A stretch of 64,000 bases of DNA, taken from Trichinella spiralis. Lineage: Eukaryota > Nematoda > Enoplea > Trichinellida > Trichinellidae. The DNA is taken from NCBI GenBank assembly GCA_000181795.3, contig CM012955.1, positions 5,208,524 through 5,272,523 of the forward strand, in the 5' to 3' direction. Below are positions 1 to 12,984 of the stretch, piece by piece (within the stretch, counting starts at the first letter, position 1; each line of letters starts with the position of its first letter). The notes beneath the pieces were generated by a model that saw only the letters and a program-made list of their open reading frames with translations, made no database searches and was not told the DNA's origin. The position numbers were made by a program, and so were the translations under genes.

Positions 1-3000
1 TTGTTGCCCTTTTTGATGAAGATTGATGTATTATACGATTAATGCACAAGTACAATGAAAAGTTCAATTTGTGAAATGTCACAAATTTGTAGAATTTCCT
101 TTTTCAACGAAAATATCCCAATCCTGTAAAACAGCAGGTAATCTTGAAAAAGTAATCAATTTATTCCAAATAATCATGCATGAATTAATCATACAATTCT
201 ACGCATTTAGCAGTCTGCAATGAAAATAGTTGCATTGCATTTTGTAGTGTAAATTTTATTCCGTTTTTAATTTTTCAAAAAAATCATCATAAAGAAAACA
301 CTACAGTAATCCTGTACAAAAGACAAACAGTAAAAAATACCTGCAACAGGAACAATAAGAGAATGGGTCGAGTGTGGAGGTGAATCGTGGAAAAGTGCGC
401 ACTTGTGGTGGTCGAGTTGGTCGAAAATGAAAGTGGGCGCGGCGGATTGGAATGCAACAAATTTTTGCATAAAAATCGCTCAAGGTGAAGGTGTGGCTCA
501 ATGGGTTGAAGAAAATGAAAGTTGTTTCACTTGACGCCTTTTCTTCAATTGAGATTTGCAATTCTTGTTTGTTTTTTTCAAACTCTCTCTTCCCTCTTGT
601 TTAATACCCTGTACTTTTGAAATTTCATAATGGCTAATCATAAAAATGAGCAAAAAATTAAAAATTGAATGTTGTTTTAAAAAATATTTACTTAAATATG
701 AAATCATGATTCATTAATCTGATAGCATTTATTAAAAATCTGAAAAATTCCTTTTCCTTTATAAAATTATAGCAGTGAAAATGGAAATTCTTATTCAATT
801 CCAAATTACCCTCGTTGGCTATTCTATTTGCTATTTTATTTTTCTTTTGTTATACTTTGACTGCAAACTCCATTTTCTCACTAGGGAAAATGTTGATCAA
901 TTTTTTCTACACTATTACGATATATTCATTTTTATACATTTTAAATAAATAATTATTGTACAAAAGATGTGTGATTTTTTAACTGCGCATTTTATTTCAC
1001 ATTTTAGCTAGTATTGTTTGAATAATTATAATTCAAAATAAGGATACCTTATAGAGGAATAGACTTTTTTAAAAATTGTAATTCATCTTCTTAAGATGGT
1101 CATGTGTATAGTAATATGCAGTTGATAAAAATATTTCGCACTGTTGTTTGCATTGCATTGCAGTAAAAGCAAGCAAGCAAACGGCAACTAACACCACCAT
1201 CTGGTAGAGTAATTAATGCTGAAATAATTGGATTAGCATCAGTTGCATGCATTGAATATCAGTGTGCACAAGTGAAATTTTAATACCTTGCTTCTTCTGA
1301 AAGCAATTAAATTTTTTCTTTCGCCTGTAATTGCATTATTGTTTGATTAGCCGGCTACGTTCAAATTTGTTTGCCAGGCAGATCATTATTTCTGAACACA
1401 TTGATCAGTAGTTTCGATTTCATTTATTATTAAAAATAATTTTCCACATTTCAAATATTCACGTTGATCAATCGATCGATCGATCGATCGATCAATCAGT
1501 ATACAAGCGTGTTGTGTTTTTTGCCTCCAATAAAAGAAAAAAACAAACAGCTTATAGTTGCAATGGTTACGTTTGAAATTGCAATATTCACACGCGTACA
1601 CAGCTTTGCTCTGTTTGATGATGATCAGTTAATAATAACACTGCGCATTCTTCGTTGATGCACGGCGTTACTTGTCTCGACGATGCATATGGAATTAGAA
1701 TATGCATAGTTTAATATTTTTAGAAATGAATTTATTTTCATATTAAAATAGAAAAAGAATCATGATCCTATTTAAAAAGACTAAAAATTACAGTAAATGT
1801 TGAACGGTAAGTATGTAAATAAGTTTAGTAATGAACTAATCATATGTTATTAATGATTTCACTCAAATTATTAAATTTTACTACAAATAAGTTGAAATGT
1901 TCATTGATTCATTGTTGTATTATAATATTTCAGCTGAATATTATTTGAATAATTTGTAATAAACATTACTTTAAATCAAACTTTGAGAGAGGTGAATTGA
2001 AAGTTGGTGGGTTGTTGAAAAGTCAATCGAGCGTTTCGCTCATTGAGCAGCTGCATCTCACATTGAAGCAGTTGAATTAGCTTGAAAAATTTATTCACAT
2101 TTTGCTTTGGCATTCAAATTTTGAAATGCATTTTTCTTTTATTCTTGCAATTTGTTTATCTGCAAAAAATCAGCAGGCGATAATCCATTTGCAAAGTAAT
2201 AATCCTCGTTCGTCAGTGAACAAACAAGTCGCATAAATCGTGAAACTTTCTAATCAATTTGTTTACAATTTTAATATTAAACTATCAAAGGAATAAGTGA
2301 AATTTAATTTTTGCTTCTTTTATTGCACATTTAAATATAAAACGATTGTTTTGAATGATTTAAACTTTTGACACAGTATCATCATTACCACAACCATCAT
2401 TGGAAATTGTATAGATTTTTTTTTCTTTTTGTTTGCCAAAAAGCTTTCGCAAATCATTAATAAATGACGGCATGGTAAACAATTTTGCGCATCAAAATCA
2501 CATGACAACTTTTAATTTCCACATTTAGCTTGAAATTGTAAAGCTTTTCAAGAATACAATTTATTTCTCTGATGTTTACAGAATTGACGCTTTGTGATTG
2601 GTTGAAATTGCAATTTCTCAATTTCGTACTTAATTATTATTAAAAAAGAAAACAATTCATTTGTCAACAAAATGCGCATCCAAGCGATGCATTTCACTTG
2701 AGCGCATATTTTTCTTTTTTTGCTATTCTGCAAAACTGCTGCCAGCTGACAGCTGTCGTCAAAAAGCTGAAATTTTATTTATTTATTTATTTATTATTCC
2801 AAATCGTCGCTCCAGCTTATTGAAAAATAACAGTGAGTTGTTGTTGTTGTTGTTGTTGTGTTTTCAATATGTATTTCATAATCTATATTTATTTTACTTT
2901 TATTTTTTGATTTTTAGATAAAGTAGAATAATTAAATAAATTGTTTCATTTTGTGACAGTGTTTTGAGAAAGAAAAATATATTAAAATGATCATCGATCA

Positions 3001-4480
3001 TATGTCGATCAAGGAGCAAATTTGATTTTTGTTCAATTTCAGTTTGGTTGTATTTCAAAATTTTAAACTTCATCTTTAGCATAATTTAATTTAATTTAAT
3101 TCTATTTCAATTTTTATTCTATTGTTCATTTTCCAAGTTGGCTAATCTGCTAATCGCGACACTTTTAGCTTCTTGTCATCGATTTATTCATTCCGTTTGT
3201 ACAGATTTGAAAAATGAATGTCATTGCAATAATTAATTGTATGAATAAATTTTGTACAGAACACGTATAGATATTTCAATTAATTCAAATGTTTGAACAT
3301 AATTTTTCAAGAATTTCAATAAATTATGACAGTTTCAATAATCAATGAATAATTTGGTCAGTTCACTTGATTAATTTTGTTTTTTGGTAAAACTATTTCC
3401 CATTAACACAATAATTTTCTTTTTGAATTGTAGTTTAGATTTCTTTTACAATTTGACTCCAAGCACAGAAATTTTCATTATTCACATTTGCAAATTAATA
3501 ATCAACAATAGTCAACAGTGAAATTGAAAATAATTATCAACTTTCAAATAGCATCGTATATATATATATATTTGTTTTTTTTTTGCTTTTCAAGCTGAAC
3601 ACAGTTTATGAAAATATTCCAAATAGCATTACAATTCATTTTTCACGGGCATCTTATCAAGTGACAACTATCGAATCCACTGGCAACAGTTGAAAATCGA
3701 AATTGATAATATTATTTAAAAAATTATATTAAAATGTTGTTGTTCTGGTTGTCGACGGCATAGGAATTTATTCAAATTCAAACTTCAACCAACCAATCGG
3801 ATGGATAATTTTTTGTGGAAAATATGCAAAAAAGAAAAAAAGACAACAACATCTTTTTGGCGAACTGAAAATGCCAATCAGAGAACGATGCTGAGTTGGA
3901 TGCAAATTTATTAACAACAACAGCAGCAGCAGCACAAAAAATCGAAAACCAGCTTTGTGATAATTGGTTCGGCATAGCCTGCGGATAATGAAAATGAATA
4001 TTATTAAAAGTGTCGTCGGTATTGGAAAGCTGTTCCGCTTCTGGCAAGTGTCTTCGCATCTCGAAGTAATAGCGTCATTTTTGAATGAGATGGATTGGAA
4101 TTAATAAATTAAAGCTAGAGTTGTTAATAATTTGAAAATATGTTCTGAAATAGATGGTGATGTGGGATGGGAATTTTGCAAAAGTTCCAAAAGCAATAAA
4201 GCTATACAGAGAAGTTGAAAATTAGCTTGTGAATTTGTCAGTGCGAATGTAAGTAAATCTGTTGGCGGTATTGTGATAAAGAGGAGAAGGTCGGCCCGGC
4301 GACGCCACGGGGCGCAATGATCAATGGGCGTTGTCAGTGGTGTTAGCTTTTGTCAGTGATTGCTTCGACGCAACAGCTCAGACTTCGACGTTTCGACTAG
4401 CTCAGCGTTTATTATGCTCGTGTCCTTCTCGAGTTGCTTGTTTCCACGCGCCAAGCATCATCATCCCATCCCCTCCCCTC
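1..4480. other. Gene-poor AT-rich stretch
   Basis: I see no supportable exon here. The open frames are short, AT-driven and lack splice context. The stretch contains mononucleotide runs, ATTT/TTTA repeats near 2780, a TTG run near 2838-2860 and a TA run near 3558. It probably lies upstream of the promoter proposed near 4.5 kb. Confidence 0.6.
1470..1499. repeat. (CGAT)n self-complementary microsatellite
   Basis: Tandem CGAT units bounded by GATCAAT and ATCAATC make a near-perfect palindromic tract of about 30 bases. Short open frames crossing it on both strands encode a repeated Ile-Asp-Arg-Ser pattern, which is a repeat artefact and not protein. Confidence 0.85.
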
Positions 4481-4496
4481 CCCCCTTTCTTCAGAC

Positions 4497-4780
4497 TCCC
4501 CATTGGCTCGACGACGTATAAATAAATAACTAGATAGATGAATATCCAGATTATGAGATATAGATGCGGTATGGAAGCGTTGGAATGCTTTCGTAAACTG
4601 TGTTTAATTCAATGATTATCAAGCAATTCTCTTCGGACGAGAACACTGCTCTCAGCTGTGGACAGCAGTTTAAATTTTCATACTGTCGTCTGCGGAATTT
4701 CGACGAAAGTTGACAACAAAAATTTCACCCAACCCAATCCAATCCAATCCAATCCAACCCAACCATTCAACTTGTAACGG
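4497..4780 (+). promoter_or_regulatory. Probable core promoter and non-coding first exon
   Basis: A CCATTGG (inverted CCAAT) element at about 4499 precedes TATAAATAA at about 4516-4524, the spacing expected of a TATA-type core promoter reading rightward. About 250 bases later the sequence TTGTAACG is followed by GTAAGC, a strong splice donor at about 4781. The intervening segment has no long frame, so it fits a 5' untranslated exon. It could serve the candidate exons between 8.1 and 13 kb. The promoter call rests on motifs and spacing only. Confidence 0.4.
4727..4764. repeat. CCAAT/CCAAC pentanucleotide tandem repeat
   Basis: About seven tandem copies of (A)CCCA/CCAAT run through this segment, four of them exact CCAAT. 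The repeat lies inside the proposed 5' untranslated exon, 16 bases before its donor site. Each unit is a potential NF-Y core, though the 5-base period is not a usual NF-Y arrangement. Confidence 0.75.
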
Positions 4781-4789
4781 TAAGCAAAT

Positions 4790-7700
4790 GCAAATTAATT
4801 CAAAAATAAAAATTTCCATAAATTTTGAAACGAAAACCGCTCTGCAATGGGTGGGATAAATTTACCCGTTGTCTGAGTAGTTGAGATGTCAAATTGATTT
4901 ACGACAGCTGATTTGTGCTTATCATTCATTGTTCCGCTTGGTTTTGCTGCACAATTGTTGAATGTGGTTGCTGTGTATTCATTCTTCAATTATTGTTTCA
5001 TTTTTTTTCTTCTTTTATACATTTGATTTTCAAAAATACATTCTTATTAATACTTGAGAATAAGAAATTCTATTCTAATTAATATTAGTCTTTAATTTTT
5101 TTTAACTTTTCGTACAACAGAATGGATGTTTGTTGTTTTTAAAATTTATTAACAAAAGAACAAGAAAAATTGAATCCAATTTATTATTAACTTTTATAAA
5201 ATTGTTTAACTTGAATGCCGCTTGATTGATTCAAGCTGCCGTCAAAAATCAATGAATAGCCCATCAATTCAAGAGATGAATTGATTTAAATTTGTGCACT
5301 TTGATCGTCGGCCTGGTTGACTCGGTGGAATTTTCAAATTTCCACGTGGGCAGCTTAACTGAAAGTTAGCTGTGTCATTTTCAAATTGTCCCCGGACCAT
5401 TTTAACTGGTCATTATTGATCTTTCTGTGGTTGTAGATTTTCTTCTTCATCTTCTTCTTTCTCCTTGAAACATTACACACATACACACACTTTTGACTTT
5501 TCTATTTTATTTAAATTTGTTTCTTTGTTTATACTCTTCTATGCAAATGATTTTTGTAATTTAAAATCTCTTCTTGTATGAAAAAATCTGTTGATATTTC
5601 AATTAATAATTTTCTTTTCAACTCTCTTTATCATTATCATCATCATCATCGTCTTTCATCGCTTTTATCAGCGTTGCAAAACGTTCTTTGTTAACGTCCA
5701 AGCGCAGTTGATCATTCAATTAACAATTCTCAATTGATCATCCGCTTCTTCTATTCTTCATTTATTTTGTTTTTTCAAATTTCATTATTTTCATTCCAAT
5801 TTTACAACAAATCAAAGTTTGCTCGAATAATTTTCAAAATTATTCCATACCAATCATTATTCTGATTTTAATCATAAACGAGATTATAAAAATTTTCTGA
5901 AATATACTGTTTGTTATTCGACCGTTAACCAACCAAAAGTGATTCATCATTTCAATTATTCAGTGATGAATTCTATGGAAAATTTATTGCACAAATTTGT
6001 GTCAAGATAAAGTGGTCAAAAATTATTATACAACACATTTCTGTGGACGAATGGATTATCGTTGGCAAAAATTGAACATTGATAAGAATAAATCAAAAAC
6101 TTTTCAATGTTGAATGCTTTTTCTTCTTGTCAAATTTGTTGTCGTCCACATCATCACATGTGAAAAAATTTCAATACATAGTTTTTTAGGTTAAAATTTG
6201 TCTATTTTCAAAAATTATTTTTTCAATATGCTTTTCATTACAACGTTATAAATGACATGTGCATTTTTCAAAGCTTCAAATTATTCATCATCATCATATG
6301 AAAATTGTAAGATTTTTTCTACTTTCATATAAATTTGTTGATGATCGATCATTTTTGCGAAGCAAATTGCATTAAATTTCATCTTCAAATTAAACCTCAT
6401 ACGGTTTTGTACTTTTCAACAGCTACGCTTCAAGCCCAACTGCTGTGCATTATTATTATTATCATTATTATTATTAATTTATTTATTTCGTGTAATCTGA
6501 TTTTCACGTCAGTATCGATTGCCCCGTGTTGTTGGGTAAATTGGAAGTCAGCTATGCTAACCGGTGAAGTTTGCTTTTTTCGTCGATTCAATTCGTCGAT
6601 TTTTTTTGTAAAATTATTTAAAAAATTATTATAATTTTTTATGAAGGTTTTTTTGTTTTTTTTTCTGTAACAATTTAAATTTATACAAATAACGAGAGAA
6701 AAGAAAGAAAACATCGAATAAAGCAAATATTTACAAAAAAAGAATAATGAAGTTCAAACATATGCAAATTTGAGAAATTTTGTTCCAATTGCATTCCATG
6801 TTTTTCAAAAGCGAAATTTTTATTAAAATCACAAAATTTGCAATAAATATAAAATAATTGCAATTGATTGAACAATTCTGAACGAACGCTGTTCGATGCT
6901 TGTCTTAAAACAATTGTTTAAATTTTATTAATTTAAAGTTGTCGTCATTTTAGAATGTTGCAGCCTGTCGATGTAAACGATGGGCAGGCTGTTTTGAAAA
7001 CAAGTGAAAAGACGAAAGATTATGGAATTATAAAATGGCTCACTTCACGGAAGAGAAAAAATTGTTCCATCAAAAAAAGTGCAATAGAAGTTTTAAAGTA
7101 AGAAATGCATGCATATTCAGCTGTGATTATTATTTTTGTTGTTTTCGAAATGCTATTTAATCAATTTTACGCACAATTTACAAATTGATTTCATGTTTTG
7201 GTGGTTTGAACACGATTGACAAAAAATAAACTACAAAGTATACTGCTTCAACTGTAAGTAAAAGCAAGGTTTAAGGATTAATAAGTAATTAATTTATCAG
7301 TCTGCTTTTCGTTTTTTTGTTTTTTATGGCAGTTTCACGTGGAAAAGCATGAATTATATATTTCTAATAATAGCATCTTTGTTAGCTATTTTGTGCGGAT
7401 GAATTATTAAAGATTGTCAAGTTCAAACAGCAAAACAATAACTGAAACTTGTTTCACTTTTCGACTGTTTGTTTAATATTACTGTCACAAAACATTTTAG
7501 ATGGATTCGCTAGTTTTTCTTTCCTTTTTTAAATTTTGCCTCATCATTGCGAACAGTGAAAAACCAATTGTATATTTAGCAATTAAATTTTGAAATAATT
7601 AAGCGGACAATCATAGTATTGTTTGTTTTCAAAAAAAAGGTTCGCATTTGTAAAATTGTTCAATTCAATAAATGTTTGAATGGAATTGTTTGGTAGAAAA

Positions 7701-8130
7701 TATTTTCCGCATTATTGAAATGATAATTCAGTTTGTTGTTTTTATCAATCGACGCAGTGGTGGATGAATTATTGTCCAGTTCCATGCGAACAGTGTATGA
7801 TGTACAAATTTGCTCGCATGGATAGATAAGTTTGCCGTAGATAGCGTGGGGTTAATTTTCCTTTTGCAAAGGATGATTTAATGTGCTTGAATTTGTGAAT
7901 CGATGTACTGATTATAATCTGGGCGATCTTCAAAACTTCAACATTAGTAAAAGAGTACATTTGGATTGGGGTTGTTTATTTGTTTGTTCATATTTATTAA
8001 AAAGTAGATCTTCTGGTTTGCTTTGCTTTTTCATGCATTGCTATGTACTGAACAATATTTTAATATGCGAGAGGAAAATCAGTCAGCCGTCTACTTCTTC
8101 TTCTGCTATTTTAAGTTAATAAACTTGCCA
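4790..8130. other. Non-coding stretch, probable intron or intergenic
   Basis: No convincing exon. The segment holds CTT/TTC-rich runs near 5435-5465, a CA run near 5476, ATC trinucleotides near 5636-5650 and TTA/ATT runs near 6445-6475. If the promoter at 4.5 kb drives the 8-kb exons, this would be a first intron. Confidence 0.5.
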
Positions 8131-8136
8131 CGTTTG

Positions 8137-8271
8137 ATGGTCAACAATGCTTCTTCAAGCACATTGACAAACGAGGCACTTATGCAAATAGCCGAGGAGC
8201 AATCGGATTATGAACGCCAAGTCGAATCTCCATGCCAAACCTGTCACGCTTTTGCCCTTGCATTTTTCAAG
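8137..8271 (+). CDS. Candidate first coding exon, unrecognised protein
   Basis: The ATG at 8137 opens 45 codons beginning MVNNASSSTLTNEALMQIAE and ending in HAFALAFFK just before GGTTCAAC. The segment is less AT-rich than its surroundings and has a balanced amino-acid mix with a CQTC pair, unlike the simple-repeat frames nearby. The phase at the end is 0, which does not match the phase-1 start of the next candidate exon at 9233, so another exon would be needed between them. I do not recognise the family. It could be a chance open frame. Confidence 0.25.
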
Positions 8272-8289
8272 GTTCAACAAAATTCGATC

Positions 8290-8600
8290 GGTCGAAAGAT
8301 TTAGGATTCATAAGCTGGCGCCACTGGCAGATTCGATCTTCTTCGAATCTCTTCACCCTTGATCGATTGGCGCCTGGATCTCTTGAATTGGAAACGCGAT
8401 TCAAATTTCCCATCCTACGTCGCCGTTGTCGTCGTCTATTTTCAGAAATGCGCGATTTGCAAAAATCAATCTTCGACGCTTCCAGGCCAATCTGGTCAAT
8501 GTTCACCACGTTAAGCTTAGTCTCCGCTGACGCGACCGATTAGCACCCCGTGCACATCTTCCACACCCACACGACCCTACTGGCATGAGCGATGCTACGT
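8290..8600. other. GC-richer block with overlapping open frames
   Basis: Composition rises here relative to flanks and three frames stay partly open. One plus-strand option follows a TATTTTCAG acceptor at about 8445 and reads MRDLQKSIFDASRPIW onward to a stop at about 8540. A basic minus-strand frame also spans 8267-8509. Base composition suggests former or present coding sequence, but I cannot choose a frame or name a family. Confidence 0.2.
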
Positions 8601-9232
8601 TCTAAAGTGTACGTATTTGTTTTCTTTTCCAAGCGAGGTAAATGGAATATATTTAAATTTCTACAAATTCTACGTCTACTCTCTTGGGGAAAGGGTATTT
8701 GCAAATTTCAATATCTCTTCTCCGTTTGATCAGTTAGTTCTAGCAGCGATGAGCATGTTAGCCTGTTGGAACAGCTGCACAAACTGCATCCCGACAGGCG
8801 TAAAATGAAAAGTAATCATTCAACTTTTCACAAAATCTACCTTCCAAACGTGCGCAATGTTTCCAAGAAAACCACATCATTTCCCATAAAACAAGAAATA
8901 TCAATTTCAATCGATTGCACACGAAAACACATCCGGTATGAAATTGGTTCAATGAGATTTGTTTTTCTGCAATCTATTCACATAATTACAATGAACAATA
9001 CGGGATTGATCAAGTAGTGATCAAGAAGTTTGTCGACTCAATCGAATGCAAATTTTCAATCTCTGCTTTTTTTAATTCAGTGTTTGGATTAATTTTCAAA
9101 TACAATTCACGTCAAAAATTGTGAATAAAATCACTACAGACAACTGAGAAAAGATGTGAAAAATAAAATAAATGAACAAAAAAAAATAAACAGTTGTTTT
9201 TTGCACGTTCAACTGTATCACTCGATTTGCAG

Positions 9233-9596
9233 ATTGGAAGATGTGGAAGAGGAGGGCTTGAACGACGACGGGCCGCGTTCAGCCACACCCACGGACGCCA
9301 ACCAGGAACGGCCGACGCCCGTCGCCGAGCCGAACCTTCTCCACACTACCCACCGGCGCCAACGACTGCGGGTCGGTTCGGCGTTCACCACGCCCACGCT
9401 GGCTGCCACACCCGCCGGCGCGCATCCCGTCCGCGGTCCGGCCGGTCGTTTCAGCCTGATAGCCCAAGGCCACCGCGAATCGGTGGTATCCGCCTTCGGA
9501 AGGAACACGCTGATCGCTCGCGACGTGCTCTTCGGCCATCTCACTCGTTCGTCGTTTCTACGATCCGGTCGAACTGTAGCCGAAAGTGCCGTCAAA
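9233..9596 (+). CDS. Candidate internal exon, Pro/Thr/Arg-rich, unrecognised
   Basis: A 364-base GC-rich segment is bounded by GATTTGCAG on the left and a perfect GTAAGT donor on the right. It codes for about 121 residues in one frame: an acidic start (LEDVEEEGLNDDG), a Pro/Thr/Ala-rich linker, then a more ordered end with SLIAQGHRESVVSAFGRN and RDVLFGHLTRSSF. It starts one base into a codon and ends in phase 0. The compositional jump against AT-rich flanks strongly suggests a real exon. Two other frames and two antisense frames are also open because of the GC content. The family is unknown. The linker looks like an intrinsically disordered cytoplasmic region. Confidence 0.5.
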
Positions 9597-9599
9597 GTA

Positions 9600-12500
9600 A
9601 GTAGATAAAATGCTAATGATCAAAGCGGGGGGAAATGGGGAAAATTGGGGGAAATGCACGCAAATTAGGCTCATTACTTCTGCTGGATTACGGTCGATCT
9701 TATTTCGGATGAAATCATTTCATCTTTTCCCCTTTCGCACGAGCTTGTTCACTTATTCCGCACCTGGCCATATTTCACACATATACTTATCTTATTCGAC
9801 AACATTATGCAAATTAATTGTTGATGATAATTGTCCAAGTCGACCTATCTATTTTATCAGATCTAGCGAGATGTTTGATGATTTGATGATATTGAAATTT
9901 CTGCGTCGTTTTACAATCGGCAAACTTTAAAAAAAAGTAAACTTGAAATTTATCAATCGAACAATAAATATAATATCGAACAAATTAAAAATAAAAACAT
10001 CAATTGACAATGTTGATTTGCAATTGAATTTTCTTTCTCATTTCCATTTTCTTCTGTGTTCGTTTGTTGATCCACTTTCAATTATCACTTATAAATGAGA
10101 TTCATTACTCACCGTCAATATTTAATTGTGCAATTAGCGTTCGAACATAAAATCAAAGAAAACAAAAAATATCCAATTTCTTCATTAAGACATGTAAATT
10201 TTCATTCCTCTTTTCCAATATTTGCATATCTAGAGCTCTAATTGGTAAACATTGGGTGAGAATTTTGTATTTGTTAATTTTGAAAAAAAATTTTTTTCCC
10301 ATTTATTCGATATTCGTTTGTAATGATCAGTTTGTTGTAAAAATGTATTTTTTTTTCTTGTTCGACAGACAAAAAGAAAAATCAATAAAACAACCATCTA
10401 ATAAATAATAATAATAATAATAATGTACTGCGGCATGCGGTACACCTGATTTCACTTGTTATCACTCGAATTCGTATTATTATCATTGATGTATATGGAT
10501 GTGTGTATGTCTTTGGCAAAATGAGAAGCGCAGAACAAGCACATCGATCCATTTGATCATTTCTGATTGATTTTCTTTTTCTAATAATAATTTTCTCTTT
10601 TCCACGAAGATTTTTCTCTTGTAAATATCTACAGTTCAATTGTAATGGAATAAAATAAACGACAAGTTTAATTATTGTTATTAATTGAATTGAAATTGTT
10701 ATGTAATAAAGTATTATTTTGTATATATTTTTTTTCAACTTTCAAAGCAGCCGAGCAATCAGGTGAAATAACGCTGTCAATTTAGCAGCAAAGAATCGAA
10801 TTTGATGTTTCAATTAATTCTTATGACTTTATGATTTTTCTTTCCTTTCTTTTATCATGTTCAAATCAAATCGATTCGGTAAGATAAGTCACCAGTAACC
10901 AATGTTTTACTGTAATTTTTTCAATTTCAAAAAACTATTACACCTGCAGTATTACAGTAAGATGATATTAATGTATGCAAGGTATATAATTGTTTTTTTT
11001 TTCAAAAAAATAGATGAATTTTGAATTTTACAAATTATTGATATTGTTTTTTGTTGTTTAATTTTTTTTGATTTTATTTCGATCAAATTTTAAGCTTATC
11101 GAGATTAATTCGTTTGAAAAGTTATTTATAAATTGTTCATTGGTGAATTATTGTTGTTGTTGTTGTTCGAACATTTAATACTTGTAGCTTTGTCAGAGCT
11201 TATGTGAAGATTTGAAAATTTTTTTTTTCAAAACAGCACAGCATGCAGCCAGCGCGTGTGTTGGGAAATTTATTTTGCGTGGGTGTTTTTGAATAAAACA
11301 AACGTCGCAAAGTTTGTTCACAATTGTTGGGGTGATGCTTTTGTGAAAATCTTTTCTTATTTTTTTTCTTCAAAAATTCCACAAGAAAATTCCATCCGAT
11401 TCGGTTGAGGAAAATGGTTGGCAAAAGAAAATTGAATTGATGTCATAATTAATTCGGCCAAATTGCTTCTTTAATTCAATTCCGAAATTCGTGGACAAAG
11501 TCGGATAAGAAAAGGGGCGTTGGCTTTATTATTTTTTTTTATATTTTCGCTTTCTGTCGGTCGGATTTTTTCCTCTTCACTGTTCTATTGTTCATTTTGT
11601 CTTTCCATTTTTGACTTTTTCCACGCTGTGTTGTTTTTTATATTGTTTTATTGTGATCTCTGCTTCATCTTCTACTTCATCCACTACATGCGGTTTGATG
11701 GGATTTGAAGCTTTTTCCAGCTGTTCCACCAATCGACTCGTCTGCTTAAGTGAACTGACTGACTGACTTGCTTGCTTGCTTTTGCAATCGATTCCTTTTT
11801 GTTGTTTTCTCAACAAGGTCAGTCGGTATAGTAGTGGTTTTCAATTTTATTTCAATTCAATTTATAATAAATAACGTCGTTTACTTTTTTATTTTTATTC
11901 GTTTCATATTCCATTTTACAATATCCACAGCAATTTATTCCATTTTAAGCTTTTTTTCAAATCATGGACAAGAAAAATAACAATTAAGCCATGCCGCATC
12001 AAGATGTATGGAAGCATTTTCACGATGTGAGTTGTTATTTCTTTTCTTTTTTTTAAAAGAAATTTTTTTTCTCACGATACAATAAATTATTCAATAAACA
12101 ACAACAACAACAGTGCATCGGCATCATATTTGCATATTTGATTTATTTCAATTTTAAGTTGGAATTGTTGAAAATTGGTTTTTTTTTCTTCTTCTGACAT
12201 GACATTGTTTATTTGTTTGTTTGTTTGTTCTTTAATCTTCCATTATTATTATTATTGTTGTTGTTTTGTTTAATGGTTTTTTAATGAGAAAAAAAATCTA
12301 ACTTGTAATCGTCATCGATTGCAATTTCACCGGCGGAAATTTGAAAATTGGCAGAGTTGATTTGGAAAATTGTGTTTTTTTCAGTTTGATCACCAGACGG
12401 GCAAGTGAAAGTGGTTTGAACTGAAAATTACCAATAAAGCCAATCGTAAAGTTGAACTTTGTAAATGTTGGCTAATTTTCTGCTTGTTGCCAGTTTGATC

Positions 12501-12780
12501 TTGACAAAAATCAAATTCGGTCATTAATTGGAAATATGCCTGCGTGTAAATGCATGCGTCTGCGTGGTTTGATCACGCGGTGCAGTAAAATAATAATATC
12601 CAATTTGTGTAACAATTTTCTTTTGGTTTTTTTGCTTTTATACGAAGCTATCAAATTTGCATAAATTTGAAAAAGATTATTTTTTTCAAATTTTCACTTC
12701 TCATCACACGTCAATTCATTTCATTCGTTTATACTTTTCCAATTGTTGACAATTCAGAAATTCTTTCAAATTCACCAACA
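9600..12780. other. Intron-like AT-rich stretch
   Basis: No clear exon. One very short possible exon is MPHQDVWKHFHD at about 11992-12027, followed directly by GTGAGT, but it is too short to support alone. The rest is poly-T, ATT and TTG microsatellite sequence. Confidence 0.45.
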
Positions 12781-12786
12781 TCTCAG

Positions 12787-12984
12787 GGAATATTTGCATA
12801 CAAATCGCATTTCAAACCACCAGACACTCCAGGCTCTGTGGGCGGTCCCAGTGGTTCGTTGGGAACAAAGTTGCGACCCGAGCGTGTGATATTTGTCCAC
12901 TCGGCTGGCGATCTCTCGACGCCAATGACCATTATTCCATTTGGCATACTGATTCGAAGAACGCCGTTGGGGTGGGCCGGGTAG
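12787..12984 (+). CDS. Candidate terminal exon, unrecognised
   Basis: After the acceptor ACATCTCAG a GC-richer frame reads GIFAYKSHFKPPDTPGSVGG, continues through LGTKLRPERVIFVHSAGDL and closes at TAG after GWAG. It starts in phase 0, which matches the phase-0 end of the candidate exon at 9233-9596, so the two could be spliced together directly. The compatible phase, shared composition and stop followed by AT-rich DNA make it a plausible last exon of the same gene. I cannot name the product. Confidence 0.35.
   Translation, partial: GIFAYKSHFKPPDTPGSVGGPSGSLGTKLRPERVIFVHSAGDLSTPMTIIPFGILIRRTPLGWAG

Noticed and set aside
1464-1601. Open frames encoding repeated IDRS on both strands
   Set aside because: They result from the CGAT microsatellite.
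9218-9604. Antisense and alternative plus frames over the 9.2-kb exon
   Set aside because: GC-rich sequence opens every frame. Only the frame bounded by CAG and GTAAGT on the plus strand has splice support.
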